From assembly GCA_910588285.1 (NCBI GenBank), contig CAJUQB010000005.1, forward strand, positions 1 to 64,000: a stretch of DNA of 64,000 nt. Direction: 5' to 3'. The stretch's first letter is position 1, and each line of letters opens with the position of its first letter. The DNA is from an uncultured Lachnospiraceae bacterium. Its GTDB lineage: Bacteria > Bacillota > Clostridia > Lachnospirales > Lachnospiraceae. Below are positions 10,401 through 15,557 of the stretch, piece after piece. A program made the translations under genes and the position numbers. The notes under the pieces were generated by a model. It did no database searches. It saw only the letters and a list, made by a program, of their open reading frames with translations, and was not told the DNA's origin.

Positions 10401-10405
10401 ATCAT
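4448..10405 (-). CDS. Giant sortase-anchored Cna-B/SpaA-repeat surface adhesin
   Basis: A 1985-residue cell-wall protein. An N-terminal signal segment (about 25-48) is followed by an acidic Ser/Glu-rich linker (about 150-240). A thioester-type domain follows (about 255-360, YCLES with Cys281), in which the usual TQxA glutamine motif reads THIAASY. By eye there are then 13 SpaA/Cna-B repeats of about 85-130 residues, with recurring KxD near the start, GxxFxxY and GxYxxxExxAPxGY. These form isopeptide-stiffened stalks in known members. The C-terminus has the sorting signal TPKTGD, a membrane segment and KRK. TPKTG rather than LPXTG suggests a dedicated sortase, not in this window. It is conjugative-element cargo probably helping cell contact. 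Translation may start at either of the first two ATG codons. Confidence 0.9.
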   Translation of the reverse strand: MMAVMGLHNEESEGQNILKGNVKRIVSGLLSAVTVLSAFLQPVGVYAAVPETVAYEAEYPAFEKVKEKLDADEIVAAKDHIVEIDSGFDVEHDFSGIEFSPDKVKIIFHEAKDKDGKKIDIGKAGTYKAVYFVEPASKNPSYHISRNIIVKEKMSVSSSEKRTADGEGSENSHSDDSEGTEADGEGDLPGQTADGEGIPKESMTESEMEAVIEGMEQAEDTRQDAEMIAEEEGILLFAEARQTARASGSATMVKGRKIYYPGNLGNYSTCYFTVNGKIAYCLESAKGSPDTGSYAAQIIDGNPNLQKALYYGYGGTGDVTASYMPSFGEDLKYVFTHIAASYFYCGMDGFAGCTMDDLRECGVLGWINYLESLPAPPDPQISLSKTALKAAYDGSKQVTGTTKLNGDSRNSITIKLPKDVTFHNKTDGSKQTGGNVRVSGGTSFYFTAPVTVNGDWNTGAMKGSIRVIWKALVVPTGSATQDIGSYYEEEGGNSVSLSVDWLERAKVKVIKVDSIANAKLSGAVFGVYRDKDCTDLITRMPATDSNGASEAEIVMTQNTVYLKEITAPAGYRYNATAYRVALEANQTASTTVPDVEQLGNLTIYKEGEVLTGADSNENGTAFRYESRRQKGAVFNVYAAKDITTPYGSVVYKAGELVAENLVTGDNGSVTLKNLHLGTYRVKEMQAPKNFYNKGETKDVAIAYAGQMAEAAFANATFLNDRQKADVRVVKNDKDTGNGLAGGIFGLYASENITNADGNVVVSKGALIDKATTDGDGNAAFLADLPVGFGYEAKEIQAPEGYLRNTEDVYSFRFSYSNDQEAKVTFSHTFANERVNATIRLQKKDKETNKNIPQGDATLEHAVYGLYARNDILHPDKKTGVLYKAGEQVGTLTTDKEGKAEITDLYLGEYFVKEITPPTGYLADGTEYDLSCSYEGDLVSTVERDCTSPEQVKKQPFQIIKAADNGKTDADLLSGAGFTAWLVSSLDTKEDGGYDFDSAEPVEIGENGATEIFTDEKGYACSIPLPFGTYIVRETTTPHNYTPVRDFLVRITEHKPDTPQVWRVLLDDEFEAKLRIVKQDVETKKAVLAKNTEFKVYDLDNEKYVEQVTTYPTVVIHKSYFTDSEGYLILPQNLKIGHYRIEEVNAPFGYTLNENYYEVSVDSDTLYQMDDVSGDVIIDVVYENHPVKGELHIVKKGEVLNRYDDKDFRYEVETLEGAEFKVYAAEDIYTADFQKDENGNRILEYASGVLVDTLVTDKDGKASIENLPLGTYRAEETKAPEGFVLNGEAQTITFAYTDQNTPIIEQTATFENDRQKVAIAVVKKDAENESVVAGAVFGLYAKADIFAHGEVIVKADMLLGEAMTGEDGRAVFDLDLPFGEYYIREEQAPAGYVSSDETIEVSAAYQGQDVEVAEYVSEFKNEPTTVSIKKTDLATGVELEGAALTVLDKDGNIVDTWKSVKGEEHIIKRLTVGETYTLREELAPYGYLKAEEITFTVEDTAEIQKVEMKDDVPTGTLLINKEGEFLENVSLLDSIGGWITHLFEYVTGSLKDVVFEVYALEDIKAADGESEDYYKKDELIAAITTDDSGIAKLDNLPLGKYYVKEKETAEGYVLDGEIREIDLTYRDQDTAVVTFSTDWQNNRQKAEVNVIKTEKDSDRAVEGTVFALCAKEDITNKDGEVIMEADTVIEEKATDEDGKLSFAAALPIGFPYYVKETAPAPGFTSEGETKEFDFTYEDAERESISYEFAFENVPTVFEFTKTSLTDGKEVEGAKLKVTDEDGNLVDEWVSGKEPHIIKELVVGKKYTMTETQPAEGYVTAESIEFVVENTGEVQKVDMKDDVTKVEISKTDIAGKELPGAKLSILDKDGKEVESWTSGNKPHYMEMLPIGEYTLHEESAPDGYLVAEDVKFEVKDTGEIQKVSMKDEAEPDEPDQPKETPKPKTPSAETPKTGDDRPFWLWLALAGIAVCGIASSVIIFYRKRKED

Positions 10406-10972
10406 CCTGTCTTTTCCGCTTATTTCCTATCTTCCCATATATCTGTCTCCCTTCGTTTTATTTGCACTGCCAGCCGATAACAGCACATCAATACAGGAAA
10501 GCCCTCTGGTCCCGGCATATTCAAACACACCGGAACAAAAAGGCTTCCCTGCATGGCATCTGCTGTTATCCAATCCGGTTTCCCGGACTGGCTTTATTTT
10601 ATATTGAGCGTTTTCCTGTGTTCCTCCCAGACCCGTTCCCTGCCCCGGCTTCTCTTTCCTGGGGCGTTTTCTCCGGCAAGGTACGCTAAGATGCACACTC
10701 AATGCCGGGTATCAATCTGGGCAGGATATGAAATTTTCAAGGTACGCTGAAAGGGAAAATTTTTGAATTGTGATAGTGGAAATTTTTCAGAAATGTTACC
10801 CTTTCACTAATAGCAGGCTGGAGAGGGCAAAATACAAGCAGATTTGCAAATTTCTTTGATTTTTTAATATAAGATAAAATTGGAATGGAAAAAACATTTA
10901 GATATGATAGAATAACTATTAAGCAGTCAGAATTTTACCCGTTAATAGTTTATTGAAAAAGGAGTGATGAAA
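10406..10972. other. Intergenic region upstream of the adhesin, with a direct repeat
   Basis: About 570 bases between the adhesin and the divergently read RES gene. It contains an 11-bp direct repeat CAAGGTACGCT at 10677-10687 and 10738-10748 (61 bases apart), and turns AT-rich after 10740. A minus-strand reading frame of 91 codons is present but has no convincing composition or family match. The promoter of the RES gene is at its right end; I found no strong promoter for the adhesin. Confidence 0.5.
10880..10908 (+). promoter_or_regulatory. Candidate promoter of the RES-domain gene
   Basis: TTGGAA (10880-10885), a 17-bp spacer and TATGAT (10903-10908) lie about 65 bases before the chosen start codon in AT-rich DNA. 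The -10 box is good and the -35 box is fair. None of the AACCG-type operators found near the XRE genes is present here. Confidence 0.45.
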
Positions 10973-11746
10973 ATGCATGACTTTAAAATTAGAACCGACC
11001 TGGCGCTCTTTTCCATGCTTAATGTTAAACAATTTAGTTTTGAGAGTTTGAATGGCGAAAAAAAAGAAAAGAACCAAGAACTGTTTCAACAGGCGGCAAT
11101 GCACATACCCATAACTGAATTGGATAATGGAATTTATTATAGAGCAAGAATCATTGATCCAGCTGATGGAGAAAATACAGGGATTATTAAAGAAAACGGC
11201 ATACCAATAAGCGGATATGATGATCTGCATTCTGGTGTAGCGCCTGCATCAGCAATAAAGATAACTGGAAGGGTAAATCATGCCGGCGAACAAGTCCTTT
11301 ATTTGGCAGAAGATATAAAGACTTCCTGTAAAGAACAAAAAGCTGCTGAAAACGATTATATCTCTGTTGCTGAATGCACTATAAAAAACAGAATTAGCGT
11401 AATGGATTTTACAATTATGGCTTCCGATAGGCTTGACAGCCTGTTTTCAGATGAAACAGTACAGTTTTTCGCCAGCCATTATTCCGTTGATATTAGGGCG
11501 TTCTATATCTTCATAAAAGATTATTTAACATCTCCAGCTTATGCAGAACAAAATTATGCCGTACCATTGGATTTTTTAGACATTGTAAAAAATAGGAAGG
11601 ATATTTCCGGCATAAAATATAATTCTTCTTATACCGATAAACATAATATTGCCTTATGGGATGAAAATAAAAATAACAGATGTACAAATAGCAAAGTTGT
11701 AAAAGGAAAACAACAGGCTCCCCCGTCTTCTGCGGGCCAGAATTAA
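10973..11746 (+). CDS. RES-domain protein (possible NAD+-consuming toxin)
   Basis: A 257-residue protein. It shows the layout of RES domains: YYRAR (about 55-59), GRVN and VLYLAED (about 99-114), Glu121 and a late SSYTDKHNIALW segment. These match the conserved Arg, Glu and Ser that name the family. Characterised RES proteins phosphorolyse or degrade NAD+ as toxins of RES-Xre pairs. Here the usual DUF2384 antitoxin is absent next door; the nearest regulators are two small XRE genes on the opposite strand. The start is at 10973, 8 bases after AAAAAGGAG; the GTG and ATG at 10964 and 10967 are too close to it. The base composition is clearly more AT-rich than the flanks, a sign of separate acquisition. 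Toxin activity is inference. Confidence 0.7.
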   Translation: MHDFKIRTDLALFSMLNVKQFSFESLNGEKKEKNQELFQQAAMHIPITELDNGIYYRARIIDPADGENTGIIKENGIPISGYDDLHSGVAPASAIKITGRVNHAGEQVLYLAEDIKTSCKEQKAAENDYISVAECTIKNRISVMDFTIMASDRLDSLFSDETVQFFASHYSVDIRAFYIFIKDYLTSPAYAEQNYAVPLDFLDIVKNRKDISGIKYNSSYTDKHNIALWDENKNNRCTNSKVVKGKQQAPPSSAGQN

Positions 11747-11830
11747 AAACGGATTTAGCTCAATCGAAGAATAGATACACAATCCTGAAAATAATAAAAG
11801 GCTATGGTACATGACTTATCCCATAGCCTT

Positions 11831-12049
11831 TCATTCCCCATATTTTCTTCTATTATCTGTAATCCCCAATATATAATCGACACTGACATCATACCGTTCC
11901 GCCAGTTTCATCAATGCCCATAGCGGTATCTCACGTGAACCATTTTCGTATCTTCTGTACACCCCTTCATGGCACCCTAAAAATTCAGCCACATCTATCT
12001 GTCTTAAATCATGGTCTGTCCTTAAATCCCTGATCCTCTTGTAATGCAT
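11831..12049 (-). CDS. XRE-family HTH regulator, copy 1 (72 residues)
   Basis: Starts MHYKRIRDLRTDHDL after a GAGGTG ribosome site. The helix-turn-helix spans about residues 8-60 (QIDVAEFLGCHEGVYRRYENG, with the recognition helix around HEGVYRRYE) and the short C-terminus ends DNRRKYGE. It is a close paralogue of the next gene (12249-12467), differing at only a handful of positions, and the flanking control DNA is duplicated too. An AACCG/CGGT element overlaps its ribosome site and a 17-bp palindrome lies above its -35 box, so it probably regulates itself. A longer upstream frame lacks a ribosome site and was not used. Confidence 0.85.
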   Translation of the reverse strand: MHYKRIRDLRTDHDLRQIDVAEFLGCHEGVYRRYENGSREIPLWALMKLAERYDVSVDYILGITDNRRKYGE

Positions 12050-12115
12050 ACTACACCTCACCGTTCGGTTTGATCTATATTTCAATCTTATCATCAGATA
12101 GGATATTCTAATCAA

Positions 12116-12132
12116 AACCGTACTATTCGGTT
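12116..12132. promoter_or_regulatory. Palindromic operator for XRE copy 1
   Basis: AACCGTA-CTA-TTCGGTT is a 17-bp near-perfect palindrome (6 of 7 pairs). On the minus strand it touches a -35 box TTGATT, followed 17 bases later by GATAAG. A second half-like copy, AACCGAACGGT, overlaps the ribosome site near 12060-12071. The same layout recurs at XRE copy 2. Confidence 0.6.
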
Positions 12133-12248
12133 AGGTAAATAGAAGAAGGCCAATATTTGAAAATGCTCAGAATATTAGATATAAAACATCCTGCAGGAGA
12201 GCATGATACAAAAAGAGTTATGGCATGAGAAATTAATGTGCCATAACC

Positions 12249-12467
12249 CTATTCACCATATTTTCTTCTATTATCTGTAATCCCAAGCATATAATCAACA
12301 CTGACATCATACCGTTGTGCCAGCTTCAACAATGCCCATAGCGGTATCTCACGCACCCCATTCTCATACCTTCTGTATACACCTTCATGGCAGCCCAAAA
12401 ATTCAGCCACATCTATCTGCCGTAAATCATGGTCTGTCCTCAAATCCCTGATCCGCCTGTAATACAT
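12249..12467 (-). CDS. XRE-family HTH regulator, copy 2 (72 residues)
   Basis: Starts MYYRRIRDLRTDHDL after GAGGTG and ends DNRRKYGE. It is the same length as copy 1 with nearly the same sequence (differences include V for S in YENGVRE and LLKLAQ for LMKLAE). The HTH covers most of the protein. The duplication unit is about 420 bp and includes promoter and operators, so the two proteins may bind each other's sites. It is read divergently from the lipoprotein gene at 12575, with an operator between them, and may repress that gene. Confidence 0.85.
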   Translation of the reverse strand: MYYRRIRDLRTDHDLRQIDVAEFLGCHEGVYRRYENGVREIPLWALLKLAQRYDVSVDYMLGITDNRRKYGE

Positions 12468-12535
12468 ATCGCACCTCACCGTTTGGTTAGTTTTACTCTT
12501 TCAAATTTTATCACCAGATGTTATACTTTATTCAA

Positions 12536-12552
12536 AACCAAACCATTTGGTT
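12536..12552. promoter_or_regulatory. Palindromic operator between XRE copy 2 and the lipoprotein gene
   Basis: AACCAAA-CCA-TTTGGTT is a perfect 7+7 palindrome with a 3-bp centre, the counterpart of 12116-12132. On the minus strand it adjoins TTGAAT (-35), with GATAAA 17 bases on. On the plus strand it lies just after a -10 box TATACT (12522-12527). Binding could therefore block the rightward lipoprotein promoter while regulating the leftward XRE gene. Confidence 0.6.
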
Positions 12553-12574
12553 AGGTAATTGGAGGTGACGGGAA

Positions 12575-12985
12575 ATGAAAAAAACAGGAATCTTAATTTT
12601 ATTATCATGCGGAATGATATGTGGGTGTTCCAAAGAATATATTGAAATGGACATTCTCTCTTCCAATAACACAACATCCGGCAACTGGTATGAACTGGAT
12701 ATTGATGTCATTGCCGATAAAGATGACGTATCGGATAAAGAAGCATGTTCCAGGGAAATCATACAGCATATCCTTGACAATGATTTCCACAGTACACGCT
12801 TTTCGTTTGATATAAACGGATATCCTAACAATGTATCCGTAGATGTATTCACTTCTGAAAAAAATGCACAAAAAGGTAAGGAAGCTTATTCTTTTGAATA
12901 CGTTACAGAATTTAATACAGAAAACCCTGATGTACAAAATAATATCAAAGACAATCCAGGAGAATTTGAAATACAATACGAATAA
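12575..12985 (+). CDS. Putative lipoprotein of unknown function
   Basis: A 136-residue product with an N-terminal signal (MKKTGILILLSCGMICGC) and a lipobox-like ICGC, giving predicted lipidation at Cys18. The mature part is acidic, rich in Asp and Asn, with no recognised domain. A strong ribosome site (GGAGGTGA) precedes the start by about 7 bases. It is the only rightward gene of the XRE cluster and has a palindromic operator overlapping its likely transcription start. It belongs to the AT-rich island with the RES gene. A surface or immunity-type role is possible, but the sequence does not show one. Confidence 0.65.
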   Translation: MKKTGILILLSCGMICGCSKEYIEMDILSSNNTTSGNWYELDIDVIADKDDVSDKEACSREIIQHILDNDFHSTRFSFDINGYPNNVSVDVFTSEKNAQKGKEAYSFEYVTEFNTENPDVQNNIKDNPGEFEIQYE

Positions 12986-13009
12986 AATATCCCTGATGGC
13001 AGGACTCCG

Positions 13010-13032
13010 CTTTGCGACACGATGTCGCAAAG
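13010..13032. repeat. Palindrome CTTTGCGACA / TGTCGCAAAG
   Basis: Perfect 10-bp arms (13010-13019 and 13023-13032) flank CGA; the stem extends by CC/GG and a G-T pair outside. It lies between convergent genes (lipoprotein end 12985, sigma-like gene end 13050). No T-run follows on either strand, so an operator or protein-binding role is more likely than termination. Related copies flank the XRE promoter at 14913-15006. Confidence 0.55.
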
Positions 13033-13049
13033 TGGAAAACCATGTGCTT

Positions 13050-13505
13050 TCAGAAATATCCCCCTTGAATTCCCTGCTCTTTCATTTTCCGGCATAACTC
13101 TTCTAATATCCGTTTCCGGCGGTTCTGTATCGTTTTCCGGCTGCAGCCAAAGAGCTTTGCCGTATCTGTTACCGTAGCTTCCGCAAAATACAGCAGCTCA
13201 ATCAGCCTGGCGTCCTCTGCAGGCAGTTTTTCCAGAACTTCCCTCACTTTATCCCGGCAGATATTTCGCAAAACCGTCTCCTCCACCCCCTCTGCCACAT
13301 CCTGGAAATGCCCTGAACCATTCCCCCGGACCTCTAAGCTGTCCAGACTGCATATGCCATGTTTCCGGTTCCGCTCCTTCTGATACCGCTCCCTGCGCCG
13401 TGACCGATACCATTCTAAATAAACCTCTCTGGTCACATCCACTAATGTACCGTCCGCCATCCGCAGCACATAATGATCCCGTTCCTTCGGCTGTTTCCCT
13501 CTCAT
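13050..13505 (-). CDS. Small sigma-70 region 4-type regulator
   Basis: About 151 residues from MRGKQPKERDHYV. It has an N-terminal block found in element-borne sigma-like proteins (LVDVTREVYLEWYRSRRRERY) and a C-terminal region 4 helix-turn-helix (about 95-145: LIELLYFAEATVTDTAKLFG then CSRKTIQNRRKRIL). It lacks region 2, so it may act as a regulator or as half of a split sigma. The start at 13505 overlaps the stop of the upstream sigma-like gene (ATGA) after GGGGAGGG, giving coupled translation. Such paired factors are common in Tn1549-like elements. Its target is unknown. Confidence 0.75.
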   Translation of the reverse strand: MRGKQPKERDHYVLRMADGTLVDVTREVYLEWYRSRRRERYQKERNRKHGICSLDSLEVRGNGSGHFQDVAEGVEETVLRNICRDKVREVLEKLPAEDARLIELLYFAEATVTDTAKLFGCSRKTIQNRRKRILEELCRKMKEQGIQGGYF

Positions 13506-14158
13506 GCCCTGCCCTCCCCGCAACATATCCTGTAATCAGGGCAATTCTGAGAAACCTGATAATTTTTACGGATGCTGCGGACTGCCTGGGAAATCATTGC
13601 GGATACCGCCTGCTGGCTGATGCCTAATTCCTTTGAAATCTGCTCCCGTGTTTCTCCCTGCAGGTAATATTTTTGAATGACATATTTCTGCCTTGCCGAT
13701 AAAATCCCCAATATTTCTGCCACCGTCTCTTGCCTTGTCAAATGCTCTAACATGGATTCTGTCAGGTTTTCCATTGCCAGCCAATCTTCGGATACAGCGC
13801 TGTAAGAAACATTCCAGCTCCGTTCCTTTTCTTCATGGTTCCGGTTCAGCCGGTCTTCGCCTTCCAGTACAAGCCGCAGATACCATTCCCTGTTTTCAAA
13901 AAATTGTTCCGGCAGGATAACCGTCTTTCCATCTGCCAGATACAGATAATCCCTGCATGAGTGAAGTAAAAACACTGTGAAATATTTTTCCACCTGATAA
14001 AGCACATAACCGCTCTGATAAGCGGATATTTCCGAATCCAAGCCAAGACTTTCCTGTGCGATTACCGATCTGGATGCCCTTAGCTGCTTTGCCGTTGGAA
14101 GTTTTACTCCAAAACCCGGCACATCCACAATTCGTTTCAATTCCTGCAATGTCAGCAT
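13502..14158 (-). CDS. Sigma-70-like factor of the conjugative element
   Basis: About 218 residues from MLTLQELKRIVDVP. The C-terminal third carries a region 4 HTH (LGILSARQKYVIQKYYLQG then GETREQISKELGISQQAVSA). The first half (IVDVPGFGVKLPTAKQL, YQVEKYFTVFLLHSCRDYLYL) is not a clear region 2. The start was placed at the ATG after AAGGCGG rather than at the longer upstream frame. It is translated together with the small region 4 protein downstream. It is likely a transcription regulator of element genes; whether it binds core RNA polymerase is not shown by the sequence. Confidence 0.7.
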   Translation of the reverse strand: MLTLQELKRIVDVPGFGVKLPTAKQLRASRSVIAQESLGLDSEISAYQSGYVLYQVEKYFTVFLLHSCRDYLYLADGKTVILPEQFFENREWYLRLVLEGEDRLNRNHEEKERSWNVSYSAVSEDWLAMENLTESMLEHLTRQETVAEILGILSARQKYVIQKYYLQGETREQISKELGISQQAVSAMISQAVRSIRKNYQVSQNCPDYRICCGEGRA

Positions 14159-14521
14159 ATATAGCCGCCTTTCTGCCCGAAGGCTGCGGGCGGCCCGGAA
14201 AACTGGCATCACAGGGATTGTCCGATACAGCAGGAAGGCAGTAAAATAACGCTCCCGGCTCACCCGTTTTTTTTAACGGGAGCCAAGAACCCCTTTTACC
14301 GCCTTTACCAGTCCATAACTTTATCCTTATATTTTCTGATAATCCTGGTCTTTTTATCTGCCTTTCTGCTATCCCCCTTCCATCACCGTTTTCTCCTGTG
14401 GCTGTTTTCCTCTGATGTATCCAGTTTAACAGCCGGCCCTTCCGTTTACCCCAACATATATGTGGAGATTCCCGGAAAGGGCAACATATTTGTGGAACTT
14501 CAAGAACTGTGGTAAATCACA
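14159..14521. other. Intergenic leader with direct repeats and a hairpin
   Basis: About 360 bases upstream of the two sigma-like genes. CAACATATATGTGGA (14452-14466) and CAACATATTTGTGGA (14482-14496) are 15-bp repeats exactly 30 bases apart, about three helical turns, each with a near-palindromic ACATATATGT core. Near the gene a hairpin, CCCGTT (14263-14268) with AACGGG (14275-14280) and outer GGCT/AGCC, could affect the leader RNA. No gene was found. Confidence 0.5.
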
Positions 14522-14875
14522 TCACCTGCATTGCCGCAGTCCATCGACCAATGCCTCCATCGTCTGTAAAACCACCATCTGCTCACTCTGCTTCAGATGC
14601 CGGATGCGGCAGAACATCTTCCGGCACTGCCCATCCTCCTTCGTCTGGCCGCTTACGCCAAGAAGCTCGTTCGCATCCACGCCGAGTATCTGCACCATTT
14701 TTATAAATATCTCTATGGACATCGCAGACTGCCCGCCCTCAATGCGGCTGACGGTGTTGGCGCTGATCCCTGCCTGTTCCGCAATCTTCTCCTGTGACAT
14801 GCTGATCTCATTCCTCCGGTCACGGATACGGTTGCCCAATTCAATCAAGTCCTGCGACCCTGCACGATTGCCCAA
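14522..14875 (-). CDS. XRE-family transcriptional repressor of the conjugative element
   Basis: About 117 residues with an N-terminal HTH (IELGNRIRDRRNEISMSQEK, then IAEQAGISANTVSRIEGGQS) and a C-terminal helical part. I place the start at a TTG (14875) 5 bases after AGGAGGT. The ATG at 14923 would lie inside the upstream palindrome and has no ribosome site. Two palindromes at 14913-14935 and 14984-15006 flank the promoter region, consistent with autorepression. In Tn1549-like elements an XRE repressor of this kind holds transfer genes silent; that role is inference here. Confidence 0.8.
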   Translation of the reverse strand: MGNRAGSQDLIELGNRIRDRRNEISMSQEKIAEQAGISANTVSRIEGGQSAMSIEIFIKMVQILGVDANELLGVSGQTKEDGQCRKMFCRIRHLKQSEQMVVLQTMEALVDGLRQCR

Positions 14876-14912
14876 TATGCACCTCCTTCCTGGTCTGAAT
14901 TTTCTCCCGGAA

Positions 14913-15006
14913 CTTTCCGTCATCGTGTCGTAAAGTGTGCAGCCCGCTTTACATCCGCCATTCCGTCAAGCCCTGTCCCCTGACTTTGCGACACCGTGCC
15001 GTAAAG
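14913..15006. promoter_or_regulatory. Pair of palindromic operators upstream of the XRE repressor
   Basis: The two sites are 14913-14935 (CTTTCCGTCA-TCG-TGTCGTAAAG, 8 of 10 pairs) and 14984-15006 (CTTTGCGACA-CCG-TGCCGTAAAG, 8 of 10 pairs). They share the sequence and geometry of the perfect copy at 13010-13032. Their placement before the leftward XRE gene suggests that the XRE protein binds them. Confidence 0.6.
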
Positions 15007-15013
15007 CTGGACA

Positions 15014-15046
15014 ACAAAAAAACAGCCGTGTATCAAGCTGTTTTTA
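15014..15046 (-). terminator. Intrinsic terminator of the small membrane-protein gene
   Basis: On the minus strand AAAACAGC pairs with GCTGTTTT (about 15018-15025 and 15037-15044), followed by a T-run. It lies 70 bases after the stop codon of the 15117-15473 gene and separates it from the XRE repressor promoter. Confidence 0.65.
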
Positions 15047-15116
15047 CGGATTGTTATTCAATTTATGCCTGTATTGCCTGTCCTTTCTGTTTCTTTCTAT
15101 TTCTTTCAAACGCCAA

Positions 15117-15473
15117 TCACGCCCTGCAAGGCTTCCCAGCCATTTTTTTCACTGTCCATCTGATCACTGCCACGACTGCTTTCACCAGATATACTGCGGC
15201 TGCCAGCAGTCTCCAGACAAGAACGATCCCGCCAATCACGCCGCCCACAAGAACATTGATAAACAGGATGCCCACCGTGCTGCCAATGTCATAGCCTTTC
15301 GGGATAATCCAGAAAAACATCCTATGTATGCCAAATGGAATACCCATGAACCACCACAGGTTCAAATAATTGCACTCCCCATTCTCCATGCACAGCGGAC
15401 GGAACAATGCCGCCAAAAACAATGACGATACAACCGGGATTACCACTTTCTTTACAAATTCACTTATTTTCAT
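15117..15473 (-). CDS. Small multi-pass membrane protein of the element
   Basis: About 118 residues beginning MKISEFVKKVVIPVVSS after GGAGGAAGGT. Three or four hydrophobic segments are visible: VVSSLFLAALF, WWFMGIPFGI with FFWII, a glycine-rich ILFINVLVGGVIGGIVLVW, and AAVYLVKAVVAVI. The tail is basic. It follows repA at about 85 bases and ends at an intrinsic terminator, so it is probably the last gene of the replication/partition operon. Similar proteins sit near rep genes in clostridial conjugative elements (possibly DUF6050). Function unknown. Confidence 0.6.
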   Translation of the reverse strand: MKISEFVKKVVIPVVSSLFLAALFRPLCMENGECNYLNLWWFMGIPFGIHRMFFWIIPKGYDIGSTVGILFINVLVGGVIGGIVLVWRLLAAAVYLVKAVVAVIRWTVKKMAGKPCRA

Positions 15474-15557
15474 ACCTTCCTCCAATCTGTACCTGCATCC
15501 AGTATATCACGCCTGGCACACCGAAACAATTTTATCGCCAATATTCCCCGTACTTTT

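Noticed and set aside
10427..10702. 91-codon minus-strand frame upstream of the adhesin
   Set aside because: No ribosome site, no recognisable domain, Arg/Gly-rich reading of control DNA.
13010..13032. Palindrome as an intrinsic terminator
   Set aside because: No T-run on either strand; the sequence recurs as operators near the XRE repressor.
14876..14923. Start of the XRE repressor at the ATG at 14923
   Set aside because: That ATG lies within the operator palindrome with no ribosome site; a TTG at 14875 follows AGGAGGT.
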